This document shows positions 35,518 to 48,684 of a stretch of 64,000 nucleotides of DNA, piece by piece. Location: assembly GCA_002717655.1 (NCBI GenBank), contig PBAY01000039.1:248001-312000 (forward strand), in the 5' to 3' direction. The position numbers and the translations under genes were made by a program. The stretch is from Phycisphaerae bacterium. Its GTDB lineage: Bacteria; Planctomycetota; Phycisphaerae; Phycisphaerales; SM1A02. Numbering within the stretch: the stretch's first letter is position 1; each line of letters begins with the position of its first letter. The notes under the pieces are model-generated. The model was not told the origin of the DNA. It saw only the letters and a list, made by a program, of their open reading frames with translations, and did not search any database.

Positions 35518-37287
35518 TCAGGAATCACCTGGAACCCGAATATCCCGGATCATCTTCTGTACTTCCGCTGAAGGAGGTCTGGTGACCATTGAAACACTGA
35601 TGGCCACCACGAAGTTGACCAGCATTCCAATGGTTCCAATACCTTCCGGGGAAATTCCAAACCACCAGTTGTCGGCGGTATTGGTTTCAGGACTGATGAA
35701 CTTGAACCAGATGATGTAAGCCGCGGTGAAGGTGATACCGGCGATCATTCCAGCGATGGCACCTGGCCCATTCATACGCAGTGAGAAGATGCCCATCACG
35801 ATCGCTGGGAAGAAGGATGCAGCAGCCAGACCGAATGCGAAGGCGACGATGGCGGCGACATAATCCGGCGGCCAGATTCCAAAGATGCCCGCAACGATGA
35901 CGGCGCCACCCGCGGCAATACGAGCGGCAAGCAGTTCTCCTTTTTCGGAGATCTGAGGTCTGAGCGTTCTCTTGAGAAGGTCGTGTGAAATGGCGGATGA
36001 AATCACCAGCAGCAGTCCGGCGGCAGTGGAAAGTGCTGCGGCAAGACCACCTGCGGCGACCAAAGCGGTTACCCAGTTGGGCAGGCCGGCGATCTCCGGA
36101 TTCGCGAGAACCATGATGTCTCGATCGATGTAGAGCTCGTTCTCCCCATCGACTGGATCGTTCTTCAGAAGTTTCTGGCCGTGATCGCCTCTCAGTACTT
36201 CACCAGTTGCCTCGTCTCTTCTGAAATCCGGCTTCTTGGCAAAGGCCTTTCCCGGGCCGTAGTCGATCACGCCATCCTGATTCCGGTCGTTCCAGGCGAT
36301 CAGTCCAACGTCTTCCCAGGTCGTGAACCATTCCGGAGCTTCGACATACGAGGTACCGGGAATGGTCTGAAGCAGATTGGTTCGAGCGAAGACCGCCACG
36401 GCTGGAGCGGTCGTATACAGGATGGCGATGAACAACAGGGCGAATCCTGCGGATGATCGGGCATCCTTGACGCGACGAACGGTATAGAACCGGATGATCA
36501 CATGCGGCAGACCGGCCGTCCCCAGCATCAGCGCAGCAGTGATCGCCACTACGTTGATGGTGGACCAGTTGTATTCGGTATAGGCACCGAACCCGAGATC
36601 CTGACTGATGCCGTCAAGTCGCTGAAGAAGGGATTGTCCATCCTCGCCTATTGATCCGATTCCCAGTTGGGGAAGGGCGGTATCGGCGAACATCAGGGAG
36701 AGGAAGATGGCGGGAACCAGAAAGGCAAAGATCAGCACGCAGTACTGGGCGACCTGGGTGTAGGTGATTCCCTTCATCCCGCCAAGAACGGCGTAGAAGA
36801 ACACCAGCGCCATGCCGATGACGACACCCCAGGTGATGTCGACTTCAAGGAACCTACTGAACACGATCCCCACGCCTCTCATCTGTCCGGACACGTAGGT
36901 AAAGGAGATGAAGATGGCGCAGAGCACCGCGACGACACGTGCGGTCCGGGCTTCATAGCGATCACCGATGAAATCCGGGACGGTGAATCGGCCGAACTTC
37001 CGGAGATAGGGTGCCAGCAGAAGGGCAAGAAGCACATAGCCGCCGGTCCAGCCCATCAGATAGACGGCACCATCCGCACCCAGAAAGGAGATGATGCCGG
37101 CCATGCCGATGAAGGATGCCGCGCTCATCCAGTCCGCGGCCGTCGCCATGCCATTGGCGACGGGATGGACTTCCTTGGAGGCGACGTAGAAATCACGGGT
37201 CGAACGTGCTCTGGAGATCACCGCGATGGCGATGTATAGCGCGAATGAAAGGCCGACCAGCAGGAAAGTCCACTCTTGAACGCTCAT
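35518..37287 (-). CDS. Sodium:solute symporter large subunit (VC_2705/ActP-like)
   Basis: A 589-residue SSS-family symporter. The ATG at 37287 has AAGGAA upstream and gives the usual N-terminus EWTFLLVGLSFALYIAIA. Family signatures include STRDFYVASKEVHPVANGMATAADWMSAASFIGMAG and a run of about 13 helices. Between helices lies a hydrophilic insert of about 110 residues with NDRNQDGVIDYG, an EF-hand-like D-x-N-x-D-G loop that is characteristic of the VC_2705 subgroup and could bind Ca2+. This group works with a DUF4212 small subunit, encoded just upstream. Likely substrates are acetate or another short carboxylate with Na+; the substrate is inferred from family. Confidence 0.9.
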   Translation of the reverse strand: MSVQEWTFLLVGLSFALYIAIAVISRARSTRDFYVASKEVHPVANGMATAADWMSAASFIGMAGIISFLGADGAVYLMGWTGGYVLLALLLAPYLRKFGRFTVPDFIGDRYEARTARVVAVLCAIFISFTYVSGQMRGVGIVFSRFLEVDITWGVVIGMALVFFYAVLGGMKGITYTQVAQYCVLIFAFLVPAIFLSLMFADTALPQLGIGSIGEDGQSLLQRLDGISQDLGFGAYTEYNWSTINVVAITAALMLGTAGLPHVIIRFYTVRRVKDARSSAGFALLFIAILYTTAPAVAVFARTNLLQTIPGTSYVEAPEWFTTWEDVGLIAWNDRNQDGVIDYGPGKAFAKKPDFRRDEATGEVLRGDHGQKLLKNDPVDGENELYIDRDIMVLANPEIAGLPNWVTALVAAGGLAAALSTAAGLLLVISSAISHDLLKRTLRPQISEKGELLAARIAAGGAVIVAGIFGIWPPDYVAAIVAFAFGLAAASFFPAIVMGIFSLRMNGPGAIAGMIAGITFTAAYIIWFKFISPETNTADNWWFGISPEGIGTIGMLVNFVVAISVSMVTRPPSAEVQKMIRDIRVPGDS

Positions 37288-37291
37288 GAAC

Positions 37292-37564
37292 TCATTCCTT
37301 CTCTTCCACACCGAAGCGGCGATCAAGCCGGTTCATCAGGAAGACGTAGATGAAGATGAGCAGGACAAAGACGTAGATGGCACCTTGCTGGGCAAACCAG
37401 AATCCCAGAGGGTAGCCGGTTCCAGGCAGCTTCCATTGATTCAACCAGGGAGCCAGAATGATTCCGCAACCAAAGGATACGAACGCCCATACGACAAGCA
37501 GCAGGGTGATCAGGATCAGATTGGCCCTGAAGTAGGCCGTCTGTCGTGTGGGGGTTTCCGGCAT
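37292..37564 (-). CDS. DUF4212 small subunit of the sodium/substrate symporter
   Basis: A 90-residue membrane protein with two helices (ANLILITLLLVVWAFVSFGCGI and FWFAQQGAIYVFVLLIFIYVFLM), ending RLDRRFGVEEKE, the typical DUF4212 tail. The frame is open upstream, but family length argues for the ATG at 37564 (MPETPTRQTAYFRANL), with ATG 37597 as an alternative. Its stop lies four bases before the start of the large subunit, so the two are translationally linked. In this family the small subunit is needed with the SSS partner. The region 37565-37856 between it and the porin holds both promoters; none stands out clearly. Confidence 0.87.
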   Translation of the reverse strand: MPETPTRQTAYFRANLILITLLLVVWAFVSFGCGIILAPWLNQWKLPGTGYPLGFWFAQQGAIYVFVLLIFIYVFLMNRLDRRFGVEEKE

Positions 37565-37856
37565 GTTTCCAAGGGTACTGCGGGCCTCTTGCTTCATGTT
37601 GGCACGCGTCGAGCGGGCTTTGAGGAGACCCTGATTTCGAGATGAAAGTGAGATCATGCCCGATGCTGCCGTATCGGTTGGCCAGGCGCGTAAACAACTG
37701 TCATGGAAAGTATTTGCGCCGCGGACCCGCTTCAGGACAGTGTTCAGCCCCCATGCTCTTAGCGGTACCTCTGCAACGAACTGAACGATTCCTGAACTGA
37801 GTTTCTGGATTCTCTTCGCTGTCAATGTTGATTCTTTAACCAAGGAGCGAATAGAC

Positions 37857-39299
37857 ATGACTCATTATCGTTCACGGGCAGGTCTCCGGGTAACCGGTCT
37901 GGCGTGTCTGGCAACAAGCCTCATGGTCGGAGGAGTCGCCGCTGCTGACGAAGTACAGCAGCTGCGCGACATGGTCGACAGTCTGAGGTCGGAAGTAGAC
38001 GTTCTGCGTGCGGAACAACAGACTGACTGGATGTCTGAGCAGCGCGCAGAGGAAATTCGGGAGTTGGTGCAGGATGTCCTGGCTGATGCGGATACGCGAG
38101 CAAGTCTTCAGGGTTCCGGCATGGCTGCAGGCTATGACGGAGGCTTCTTCATTCAATCAGATGACAACTCCTTCAAGCTGAAGTTCAATGGTCAGCTTCA
38201 GACTCGTTGGTTGTTCAACCATCGAAGTACGGACAATCCTGCCGAGAGCGGCAACTCATACGGATTTGAAGTCCGTCGATTCAAGCTGAAGTTCAGTGGT
38301 TACGTCGTGGATCCATCCTGGCAGTACAAGATGACCATCGTCAATACGAGAAACGCGCAGGTCGGTGGTGCAGCAGGCTTCTATTCCGAGGATGCCTGGA
38401 TCCAGAAGAAGATGGACAACGGCATGTACATGAAGGTGGGCCAGTTCAAGGCACCATTCCTTCGTGAGGAACTCGTTTCCAGCAGTGCTCAACTCGCGGT
38501 CGAGCGATCCATGGTCAACAACGCCTTCACCTATGGCTGGACCCAGGGTCTCGAATTCGGTTGGGCCAACGACAATCTCTCGATCAAGGCCATGTACAGC
38601 GACGGACCGAACTCGCTCAATGGTCAGGCACTGAATGCCAACAGTGAGAATTCAATCACGGCGCGTGCCGAGATTCTGCTTGCTGGTGACTGGAGCCAGT
38701 TCAAGTCACTTTCCGGCTTCGGCAACTCCGAGTTCGGTGCCATGATCGGTGCTGCCTTCCAGTGGTACAACCACAATGATCCATCCGATGTCGCCGAGTA
38801 TGGCAATGTAAGTGGTCGTAACAACTATGGCTTCACGGTTGACGCCTCGGTCGCAGGCGATGGTTGGACGGCCTTCACCTACTTCGTATGGGGTCAGGGC
38901 AAGAATGGTGATCCAATCTATGCCAGTGATTCCGTCGATTCCTGGGGTTGGGTCATCCAGGGCGGCATGATGCCGATGAAAGATGTTGAGCTCTTCGGTC
39001 GTTACGAACTGGGCAACATCGAGGACTACACCGGTCTGGCTGGCCAGGACGGTCGCAACTCGACGCTTACCGTCGGCGCGAACTGGTGGCCTACCGGCAA
39101 CAAGAACATCAAGTTCAGCGCTGACTTCGGATACGCCTTCTCGAATCTGGCCAATGGTCCTGGTGACAACGCCGTCGGCGCCAATCCAACCAACCCCGGC
39201 AGTGCTGACTGGGTCAGCTCGGGTACTGGCTGGAACGCCGACTTCGACAACAATGATGGCCAGATCCTGGTTCGCGCTCAGATGCAGCTTCTGTTCTGA
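37857..39299 (+). CDS. Porin, O/P (phosphate-selective) type with N-terminal coiled coil
   Basis: A 480-residue outer-membrane protein. AAGGAG stands nine bases before the ATG. A signal peptide (1-30, ending GVAAA-D) is followed by a heptad-like coiled coil (VQQLRDMVDSLRSEVDVLRAE), which in related porins forms a trimer or anchors to the cell wall. The barrel then follows with NSFKLKFNGQLQTRWLF, YGFEVRRFKLKFSGYVVDPSWQYKM, VGQFKAPFLREELVSSSAQLAVERSMVN and a terminal phenylalanine. These are porin O/P blocks. It may serve anion or carboxylate entry, matching the divergent symporter, or phosphate; specificity cannot be read. A strong terminator follows. Confidence 0.87.
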   Translation: MTHYRSRAGLRVTGLACLATSLMVGGVAAADEVQQLRDMVDSLRSEVDVLRAEQQTDWMSEQRAEEIRELVQDVLADADTRASLQGSGMAAGYDGGFFIQSDDNSFKLKFNGQLQTRWLFNHRSTDNPAESGNSYGFEVRRFKLKFSGYVVDPSWQYKMTIVNTRNAQVGGAAGFYSEDAWIQKKMDNGMYMKVGQFKAPFLREELVSSSAQLAVERSMVNNAFTYGWTQGLEFGWANDNLSIKAMYSDGPNSLNGQALNANSENSITARAEILLAGDWSQFKSLSGFGNSEFGAMIGAAFQWYNHNDPSDVAEYGNVSGRNNYGFTVDASVAGDGWTAFTYFVWGQGKNGDPIYASDSVDSWGWVIQGGMMPMKDVELFGRYELGNIEDYTGLAGQDGRNSTLTVGANWWPTGNKNIKFSADFGYAFSNLANGPGDNAVGANPTNPGSADWVSSGTGWNADFDNNDGQILVRAQMQLLF

Positions 39300-39359
39300 T
39301 TCTTCGCTTCTCACCAGTTCGGGGGCCTGATGAGCCCTCGGGCTTCGACCGACTCCCAG

Positions 39360-39398
39360 CCGCACCTGCGTTCACGGAACGTGGGTGCGGTAGTTTTT
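39360..39398 (+). terminator. Rho-independent terminator after the porin
   Basis: CCGCACC-tg-CGTTC (39360-39373) pairs with GAACG-tg-GGTGCGG (39377-39390) around a three-base loop, with one internal mismatch, and is followed by TAGTTTTT. It is the clearest intrinsic terminator in the window and sits just before the convergent debranching-enzyme stop codon. Confidence 0.85.
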
Positions 39399-39409
39399 GA
39401 AACGAATGT

Positions 39410-41401
<1,992 letters not shown>

Positions 41402-41438
41402 GGATTCCTCTTCAGTTGTTCCGGTAGATGGTCAGTCA

Positions 41439-43857
<2,419 letters not shown>

Positions 43858-44000
43858 TCAAACTGCTCCCTAAATGCCCGGTCAGATGAGGACTCCAGAG
43901 GTCCGCGGGCTCACCTGTTCCAGAACGAATCCACTTTACACGACGGGCGGTTTCACCGGGTATCCTTCAACTCGGAACAAGGGTTGAGGTGGGGCCGATC

Positions 44001-44030
44001 GGCTCCCCGTGAAATTGAGAAAAGGGAGCC
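44001..44030 (+). promoter_or_regulatory. Leader hairpin covering the transketolase ribosome-binding site
   Basis: GGCTCCC (44001-44007) is complementary to GGGAGCC (44024-44030) across a 16-base A-rich loop. The 3' arm contains the Shine-Dalgarno GGGAG, three to nine bases before the ATG at 44034, so folding would hide the ribosome-binding site of the first gene of the pentose phosphate operon. Confidence 0.45.
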
Positions 44031-44033
44031 ACG

Positions 44034-46076
44034 ATGTCATCGACCCATTCAGCTGATGGGGAAGCCCGTCCAGATGTTGCCGTTGAAATGAAGTCCGGTG
44101 GCATGTCCCCCATGGACAATGACTGCATCAACGCGATTCGATTCCTCTCGATCGACTCGGTCGAGCATGCCAATTCCGGTCACCCCGGTACGCCAATGGG
44201 TCTTGCTCCTGTTGCCTGGCGTCTGTGGTCCAAGCACATGAACTATGACCCGAGAGATCCCGGTTGGATCGATCGTGATCGCTTCATCATGTCAGGCGGT
44301 CATGCCTGCATGCTTCAATATGCAAGTCTGCATCTGGCAGGCTATGACTTGAGCATCGAGGATCTGAAGCGTTTCCGACAGTGGGAAAGCCGTACGCCTG
44401 GTCATCCTGAGATGGACATGACTCCCGGCGTCGAGATCAACACAGGACCGCTTGGTCAGGGTGTCGCCAATGCCGTTGGAATGGCGATGGCGGAAAAGTA
44501 TCTGGCGACCAAATTCAATCAGGATGGTCATGAAATCGTTGACCATCATGTCTATGTCACTGCTGGCGAAGGCGATCTGATGGAAGGGATCTCTTACGAA
44601 GCAGCATCGCTTGCCGGCAGACTTGGCTTGAACAAGTTGATCCTCTTTTATGACGACAACGAAGTCACCCTCGAAGGACCTGCGCCGGTTGAGATCAATG
44701 AAGACATCGGAAATGTCTTCAAGGCCTGCCGATGGCACGTCCAGTTCGTGGATGACATCTGTGATCTCGACGCGGTCGATGCAGCCATCGAGAAAGCCAA
44801 GGCCGAGACCGAGCGTCCCAATCTGATCATCGTCAAAAGTCATATTGGCCATGGGTCTCCGGTTCAGGACAGCTTCCATGCTCATGGAAGTCCGCTTGGT
44901 GAAGAGAACGTCAAGGCGACTCGTGAGAAGCTTGGCTGGACCTCGCCACCATTCGAGATCCCTCAGCCGATTCTTGATCACTGGCGAGAGGCTTCCGCGG
45001 AGCGTGCCAGATCCCACGAGGACTGGAAGTCGCGTTGGAAGACCTATCGGTCCGAGTGTCCGGAAGAAGCAGCCGAGCTGGAACGCCTCATGAAGGGGCA
45101 TTTGCCTGCCGGATGGGATGGCGCCACGATGCCTGTCTTCAAGGAAGGTGATTCGATTGCCACGCGTTCCTCGGCTGGCAAGGTGTTGAATGCCTTTGCT
45201 CAGACAGTGCCTGAATTGGTTGGCGGTACGGCTGATGTCGCTCCATCTACCAAGACCGACATTCTTGGCAGTGGCAATGTCAACAGTGGCGATTGGACTG
45301 GTCGCAATATCCACTTCGGTGTGCGTGAGCATGCAATGGGAGCCATCTGCAACGGAATGGCTGCCCATGGCGGCGTGCGTCCGTATTGTGCAACCTTCTT
45401 CTCCTTCTATGACTACATGAGAGAACCCGTCCGCCTGGCGGCGTTGATGCATCTTCCAGTGGTCTTCATCTTCACCCATGACTCGATTGCACTTGGTGAA
45501 GACGGGCCGACTCATCAACCGGTTGAACAGCTTGCCGGTCTCAGGACCATGCCGAACATCCGTACCTTCCGTCCTGCGGATGCGAATGAGACGATCGGCG
45601 CGTGGCGGGAAGCATTGGCTCACCATGGTCCAACCTGCATCATCCTGACACGTCAGAATGTTCCAGTACTCAATGCGTCGTTGGCAGACGTTTCGTTGGG
45701 TGCATCAGTTGTGGCTGACGGTGATCGTTGCACCATCATCGCGACAGGGTCCGAAGTCACACTGGCACTGGCTGCTCGGGACATGCTTGCAAAAGATGGG
45801 ATCGAGGTTCGTGTCGTATCCATGTCATGTGTCGAGATCTTCCGTGATCTGGCACCTGAAGCCAGAGAGGCACTTGTTCCGAGCGACCGACCGATCTTCG
45901 CGGTCGAAGCTGCCTCTCCTCATACCTGGTATGAGTTTGCGGATGACGTGCTTGGCGTAACACGTTTCGGAGCATCTGCTCCGGGCAAGCGGGTCTACGA
46001 GGAGTTGGGTTTCACTCCGGAGGCCATCGTCTCACGTGTGAAGGATCTAGTTGAAATCATGGAAGGGGCGGTCTGA
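44034..46076 (+). CDS. tkt: Transketolase
   Basis: A 680-residue thiamine-diphosphate enzyme moving two-carbon units between sugar phosphates in the non-oxidative pentose phosphate pathway. Features: SVEHANSGHPGTPMGLAPVA (substrate-phosphate and ThDP histidines), the ThDP/Mg motif AGEGDLMEGISYEAASLAGRLGL with EGD where GDG is usual, the central Pyr domain with GVREHAMGAICNGMAAHGGVRPYCATFFSFYDY (catalytic glutamate in REHAM), and HDSIALGEDGPTHQPVEQLAGLR. AAGGGAG precedes the ATG and is part of a hairpin. Its stop overlaps the start of the next gene by one base (TGATG). Confidence 0.96.
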   Translation: MSSTHSADGEARPDVAVEMKSGGMSPMDNDCINAIRFLSIDSVEHANSGHPGTPMGLAPVAWRLWSKHMNYDPRDPGWIDRDRFIMSGGHACMLQYASLHLAGYDLSIEDLKRFRQWESRTPGHPEMDMTPGVEINTGPLGQGVANAVGMAMAEKYLATKFNQDGHEIVDHHVYVTAGEGDLMEGISYEAASLAGRLGLNKLILFYDDNEVTLEGPAPVEINEDIGNVFKACRWHVQFVDDICDLDAVDAAIEKAKAETERPNLIIVKSHIGHGSPVQDSFHAHGSPLGEENVKATREKLGWTSPPFEIPQPILDHWREASAERARSHEDWKSRWKTYRSECPEEAAELERLMKGHLPAGWDGATMPVFKEGDSIATRSSAGKVLNAFAQTVPELVGGTADVAPSTKTDILGSGNVNSGDWTGRNIHFGVREHAMGAICNGMAAHGGVRPYCATFFSFYDYMREPVRLAALMHLPVVFIFTHDSIALGEDGPTHQPVEQLAGLRTMPNIRTFRPADANETIGAWREALAHHGPTCIILTRQNVPVLNASLADVSLGASVVADGDRCTIIATGSEVTLALAARDMLAKDGIEVRVVSMSCVEIFRDLAPEAREALVPSDRPIFAVEAASPHTWYEFADDVLGVTRFGASAPGKRVYEELGFTPEAIVSRVKDLVEIMEGAV

Positions 46077-47611
46077 TGCGGGTCGTCATGGCCAGTGATC
46101 ATGCTGGCCGCAACCTGATGGAGCCTCTGGCGGAAGTCGCCAGATCCCTCGGGCATGAAGTCTATTTTGTCGGCCCGCTGACGGAGCCGAAAGTCGATTA
46201 CCCGGTTGCTGCTCGTGCGCTCTGCGATGAAATCGCTGCGGGTCGGGCAGACCGTGGCATCCTCATGTGCGGCAGCGGGGCAGGCGTCACCGTCGCCGCC
46301 AACTCAATGCCGTTGATTCGTGCGGCTGCAACCGAGAATCACTATTCGGCTCACCAGATGGTCGAGCATGATCATGTCAATGTGCTGCTGCTGGGCGGTC
46401 GTGTCACAGGCGTCGAGCCTGCCCGTGAGATCGCAGCTGCTTTTCTCAATGCCGAGTTCACTGGTGAAGCGCGGCATGCTCATCGTCTTCGCCAGGTAAT
46501 CCAGATCAAAAGGGAGCGTCACATGAATCCACTGTATGACCTGCATGAAACGGGCCAGAGGATCTGGCTGGACTACATCCGTCGCGACATCCTTGATAAC
46601 GGAACGCTGGCCAGATACATCGATGAGCTTTCGGTGACGGGGTTGACTTCGAATCCATCGATCTTCGACAAGGCGATTGCTGATACGAACCTCTATGACG
46701 GAGCAATCGGCGAACTCTACAAGGCCGGTATCACCTCCTGCGAAGACATCTTCTTCGAGCTGGCGATCCAGGATCTTCAGCGAGCTGCCAAGCTCTTCAG
46801 GACGACTTGGGATGTGTCCAATCACACGGATGGCTGTGTTTCGCTCGAGGTTTCACCTCTGCTGGCCAACGACACGGATACGACCATCGAGATGGGCAGC
46901 TCCTTGTTTGAACGCGCCGCTGCTCCCAACCTCATGATCAAGGTGCCAGGTACTCCCGAAGGCGCGCCGGCCATCGAAGAGCTGATCGCACGCGGGGTCA
47001 ACATCAATGTCACCCTGCTGTTCTCCGAGACTCACTATCGCCGTGCTGCAGAGGCCTATATTCGTGGGCTTGAGCGCCGAGCGGAAGCTGGCGGCGAGCT
47101 CAACAACTTCTCAGTCGCCTCCGTCTTCGTCTCACGCTGGGACAAGGCGGTCATGGACAAGCTGCCCGCGGAACTCAAGGACAAGCTGGGTATCGCCGCC
47201 TCCGTACAGTGCTATCGCGCGTACAAGGAGATCTTCTCCGGCCCACGCTGGGAAGCGTTGGCTGCCAAGGGTGCTTCTCCTCAGAAGCTGCTGTTCGCCA
47301 GCACCAGTACCAAGGATCCTGCGGCACCGGATACGTATTACGTCTCGGCTCTGGCTGCGGATGAAACGGTCAACACCATTCCAGAGGCTACGCTGCTGGC
47401 CTTTGCGGATCATGGCGAGGTCACTGGAACAGTTACCGAGGCGGATTTCGCAGGTGCTGATGAAGTCGTCAGAAAGTGCAATGAAGCAGGGGTTGATGTC
47501 GAGGCATTGGGCGAGCAGCTGCAGATTGAAGGCCGTGATTCCTTCAACAAGTCATGGCATGATCTGATGGAAGCCATTGAACAGAAGAGCAAGAATCTTC
47601 AGACGGCCTGA
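46076..47611 (+). CDS. rpiB-tal: RpiB-transaldolase fusion protein
   Basis: One uninterrupted 511-residue frame carries two enzymes. Residues 1-149 are ribose-5-phosphate isomerase B (VVMASDHAGRNLMEPLAEVA, active cysteine C65 in GILMCGSGAGVTVAAN, HYSAHQMVEHDHVNVLLLGGRV). Residues 150-511 are transaldolase (LDYIRRDILDNGTLARYIDE, VTGLTSNPSIFDKAI, Schiff-base lysine K289 in NLMIKVPGTPEG, FVSRWDKAVM). The junction is RLRQVIQIKRERHMNPLYD. At the junction lies AAGGGAG, six bases before an in-frame ATG at 46523, so free transaldolase could also be made. There is no stop codon between the parts. Both act in the non-oxidative pentose phosphate pathway. The natural reading is a genuine fusion with a residual internal start; a sequencing error that removed a stop is the alternative. 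Confidence 0.88.
   Translation: MRVVMASDHAGRNLMEPLAEVARSLGHEVYFVGPLTEPKVDYPVAARALCDEIAAGRADRGILMCGSGAGVTVAANSMPLIRAAATENHYSAHQMVEHDHVNVLLLGGRVTGVEPAREIAAAFLNAEFTGEARHAHRLRQVIQIKRERHMNPLYDLHETGQRIWLDYIRRDILDNGTLARYIDELSVTGLTSNPSIFDKAIADTNLYDGAIGELYKAGITSCEDIFFELAIQDLQRAAKLFRTTWDVSNHTDGCVSLEVSPLLANDTDTTIEMGSSLFERAAAPNLMIKVPGTPEGAPAIEELIARGVNINVTLLFSETHYRRAAEAYIRGLERRAEAGGELNNFSVASVFVSRWDKAVMDKLPAELKDKLGIAASVQCYRAYKEIFSGPRWEALAAKGASPQKLLFASTSTKDPAAPDTYYVSALAADETVNTIPEATLLAFADHGEVTGTVTEADFAGADEVVRKCNEAGVDVEALGEQLQIEGRDSFNKSWHDLMEAIEQKSKNLQTA
46510..46516 (+). promoter_or_regulatory. Internal ribosome-binding site for free transaldolase
   Basis: AAGGGAG stands six bases before the in-frame ATG at 46523 inside the rpiB-tal frame, at the exact boundary of the two enzyme domains. 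It is as strong as the ribosome-binding sites of neighbouring genes. Confidence 0.65.
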
Positions 47612-47664
47612 GGTCGATCTGGAGTCTTTTCGTACAACAGTCCTTGTGGAAGAGAGACAGAATT

Positions 47665-48684
47665 ATGCAGATGGGAATGATCGGTCTTGGTCGCATGGGA
47701 GCCAACATGGTTCGGCGTCTCATGAAAGATGGCCATGATTGCGTGGTCTATGACGTTCACGCCGAGGCGGTAGACGCTCTGGTCAGTGAAGGTGCAACGG
47801 GCGCCAAGACACTCGAGGAGTTTGTCAAGGCATTGGATGGCCCAAGGATCTGCTGGATGATGATTCCTGCGGCATTCGTTGATGGCATGGTCGATCAGAT
47901 CGCAGAACTTCTGTCTGAAGGTGACATTCTCATCGATGGTGGCAACTCGTATTACCGTGATGACATCGACCGGGCGGAACGTCTCGCTGACAAGCATGTC
48001 CACTATGTGGATATCGGCGTAAGTGGAGGCGTATGGGGCCTTGAGCGAGGCTACTGCATGATGATCGGTGGCCATGAAGAAGCGGTCAGTCACATCGATC
48101 CGATTCTTTCGACGCTGGCACCTTCCATCGACGAGGCGCCTCGTACCGAAGGCCGCGAGAAGCAGCCGGGGACCTGTGAGCATGGCTATCTTCACTGCGG
48201 CCCAACCGGCTCTGGTCACTTCGTGAAGATGGTTCACAACGGCATCGAGTACGGCATCATGGCTGCCTATGCCGAAGGCATGAACATCCTCAAGAATGCG
48301 GACATCGGCAAGCATCAGCGTGAAATTGATGCGGAGACGACTCCACTGCGTGATCCCAAGTATTACCAGTTTGATCTCAATCTTCCGGATATTGCTGAAG
48401 TCTGGCGACGAGGAAGCGTCATCGCCTCCTGGCTGCTTGATCTGACGGCCCATGCCTTGCTTGAGAATCCAGATCTTTCCAATTTCGCTGGTCGTGTTTC
48501 CGATTCTGGCGAAGGTCGTTGGACCTGCCTGGCTGCCATCGAAGAAGGTGTGCCTGCTCCTGTTCTGACTACGGCATTGATGGAGCGTTTCTCCTCACGT
48601 GGCAATGCGGACTTCGGCAACAAGGTGTTGTCAGCCATGCGATATGAATTTGGCGGTCACCTTGAGAAGGCGGCGAAAAAATGA
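47665..48684 (+). CDS. gnd: 6-phosphogluconate dehydrogenase, decarboxylating, short form
   Basis: A 339-residue enzyme that turns 6-phosphogluconate into ribulose-5-phosphate and CO2. N-terminal NAD(P) domain MGMIGLGRMGANMVRRLM; the dinucleotide site has D in VVYDVHAEAVDAL, an acidic residue after the second strand that favours NAD+ over NADP+. Substrate motifs are DGGNSYYRDDIDRAE, DIGVSGGVWGLERGYCMMIGG and GPTGSGHFVKMVHNGIEYG (catalytic lysine). The length matches the YqeC/GntZ short family, which lacks the C-terminal extension of the 470-residue enzyme. The ATG at 47665 is preferred to a GTG 21 bases earlier. It overlaps zwf by four bases. Confidence 0.93.
   Translation: MQMGMIGLGRMGANMVRRLMKDGHDCVVYDVHAEAVDALVSEGATGAKTLEEFVKALDGPRICWMMIPAAFVDGMVDQIAELLSEGDILIDGGNSYYRDDIDRAERLADKHVHYVDIGVSGGVWGLERGYCMMIGGHEEAVSHIDPILSTLAPSIDEAPRTEGREKQPGTCEHGYLHCGPTGSGHFVKMVHNGIEYGIMAAYAEGMNILKNADIGKHQREIDAETTPLRDPKYYQFDLNLPDIAEVWRRGSVIASWLLDLTAHALLENPDLSNFAGRVSDSGEGRWTCLAAIEEGVPAPVLTTALMERFSSRGNADFGNKVLSAMRYEFGGHLEKAAKK

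Noticed and set aside
37565-37858. Longer version of the DUF4212 protein
   Set aside because: Family members are about 80-100 residues; the extra 98 residues are not hydrophobic or conserved-looking and would fill the divergent promoter region.
44292-45626. Long antisense open frame of 444 codons within transketolase
   Set aside because: It is the mirror of a strongly conserved gene; His/Arg/Cys-rich with no recognisable domain, as expected from codon bias on the opposite strand.
47599-48453. Antisense open frame of 284 codons opposite gnd
   Set aside because: The opposite strand codes an unmistakable 6-phosphogluconate dehydrogenase; nothing in this frame resembles a protein family.
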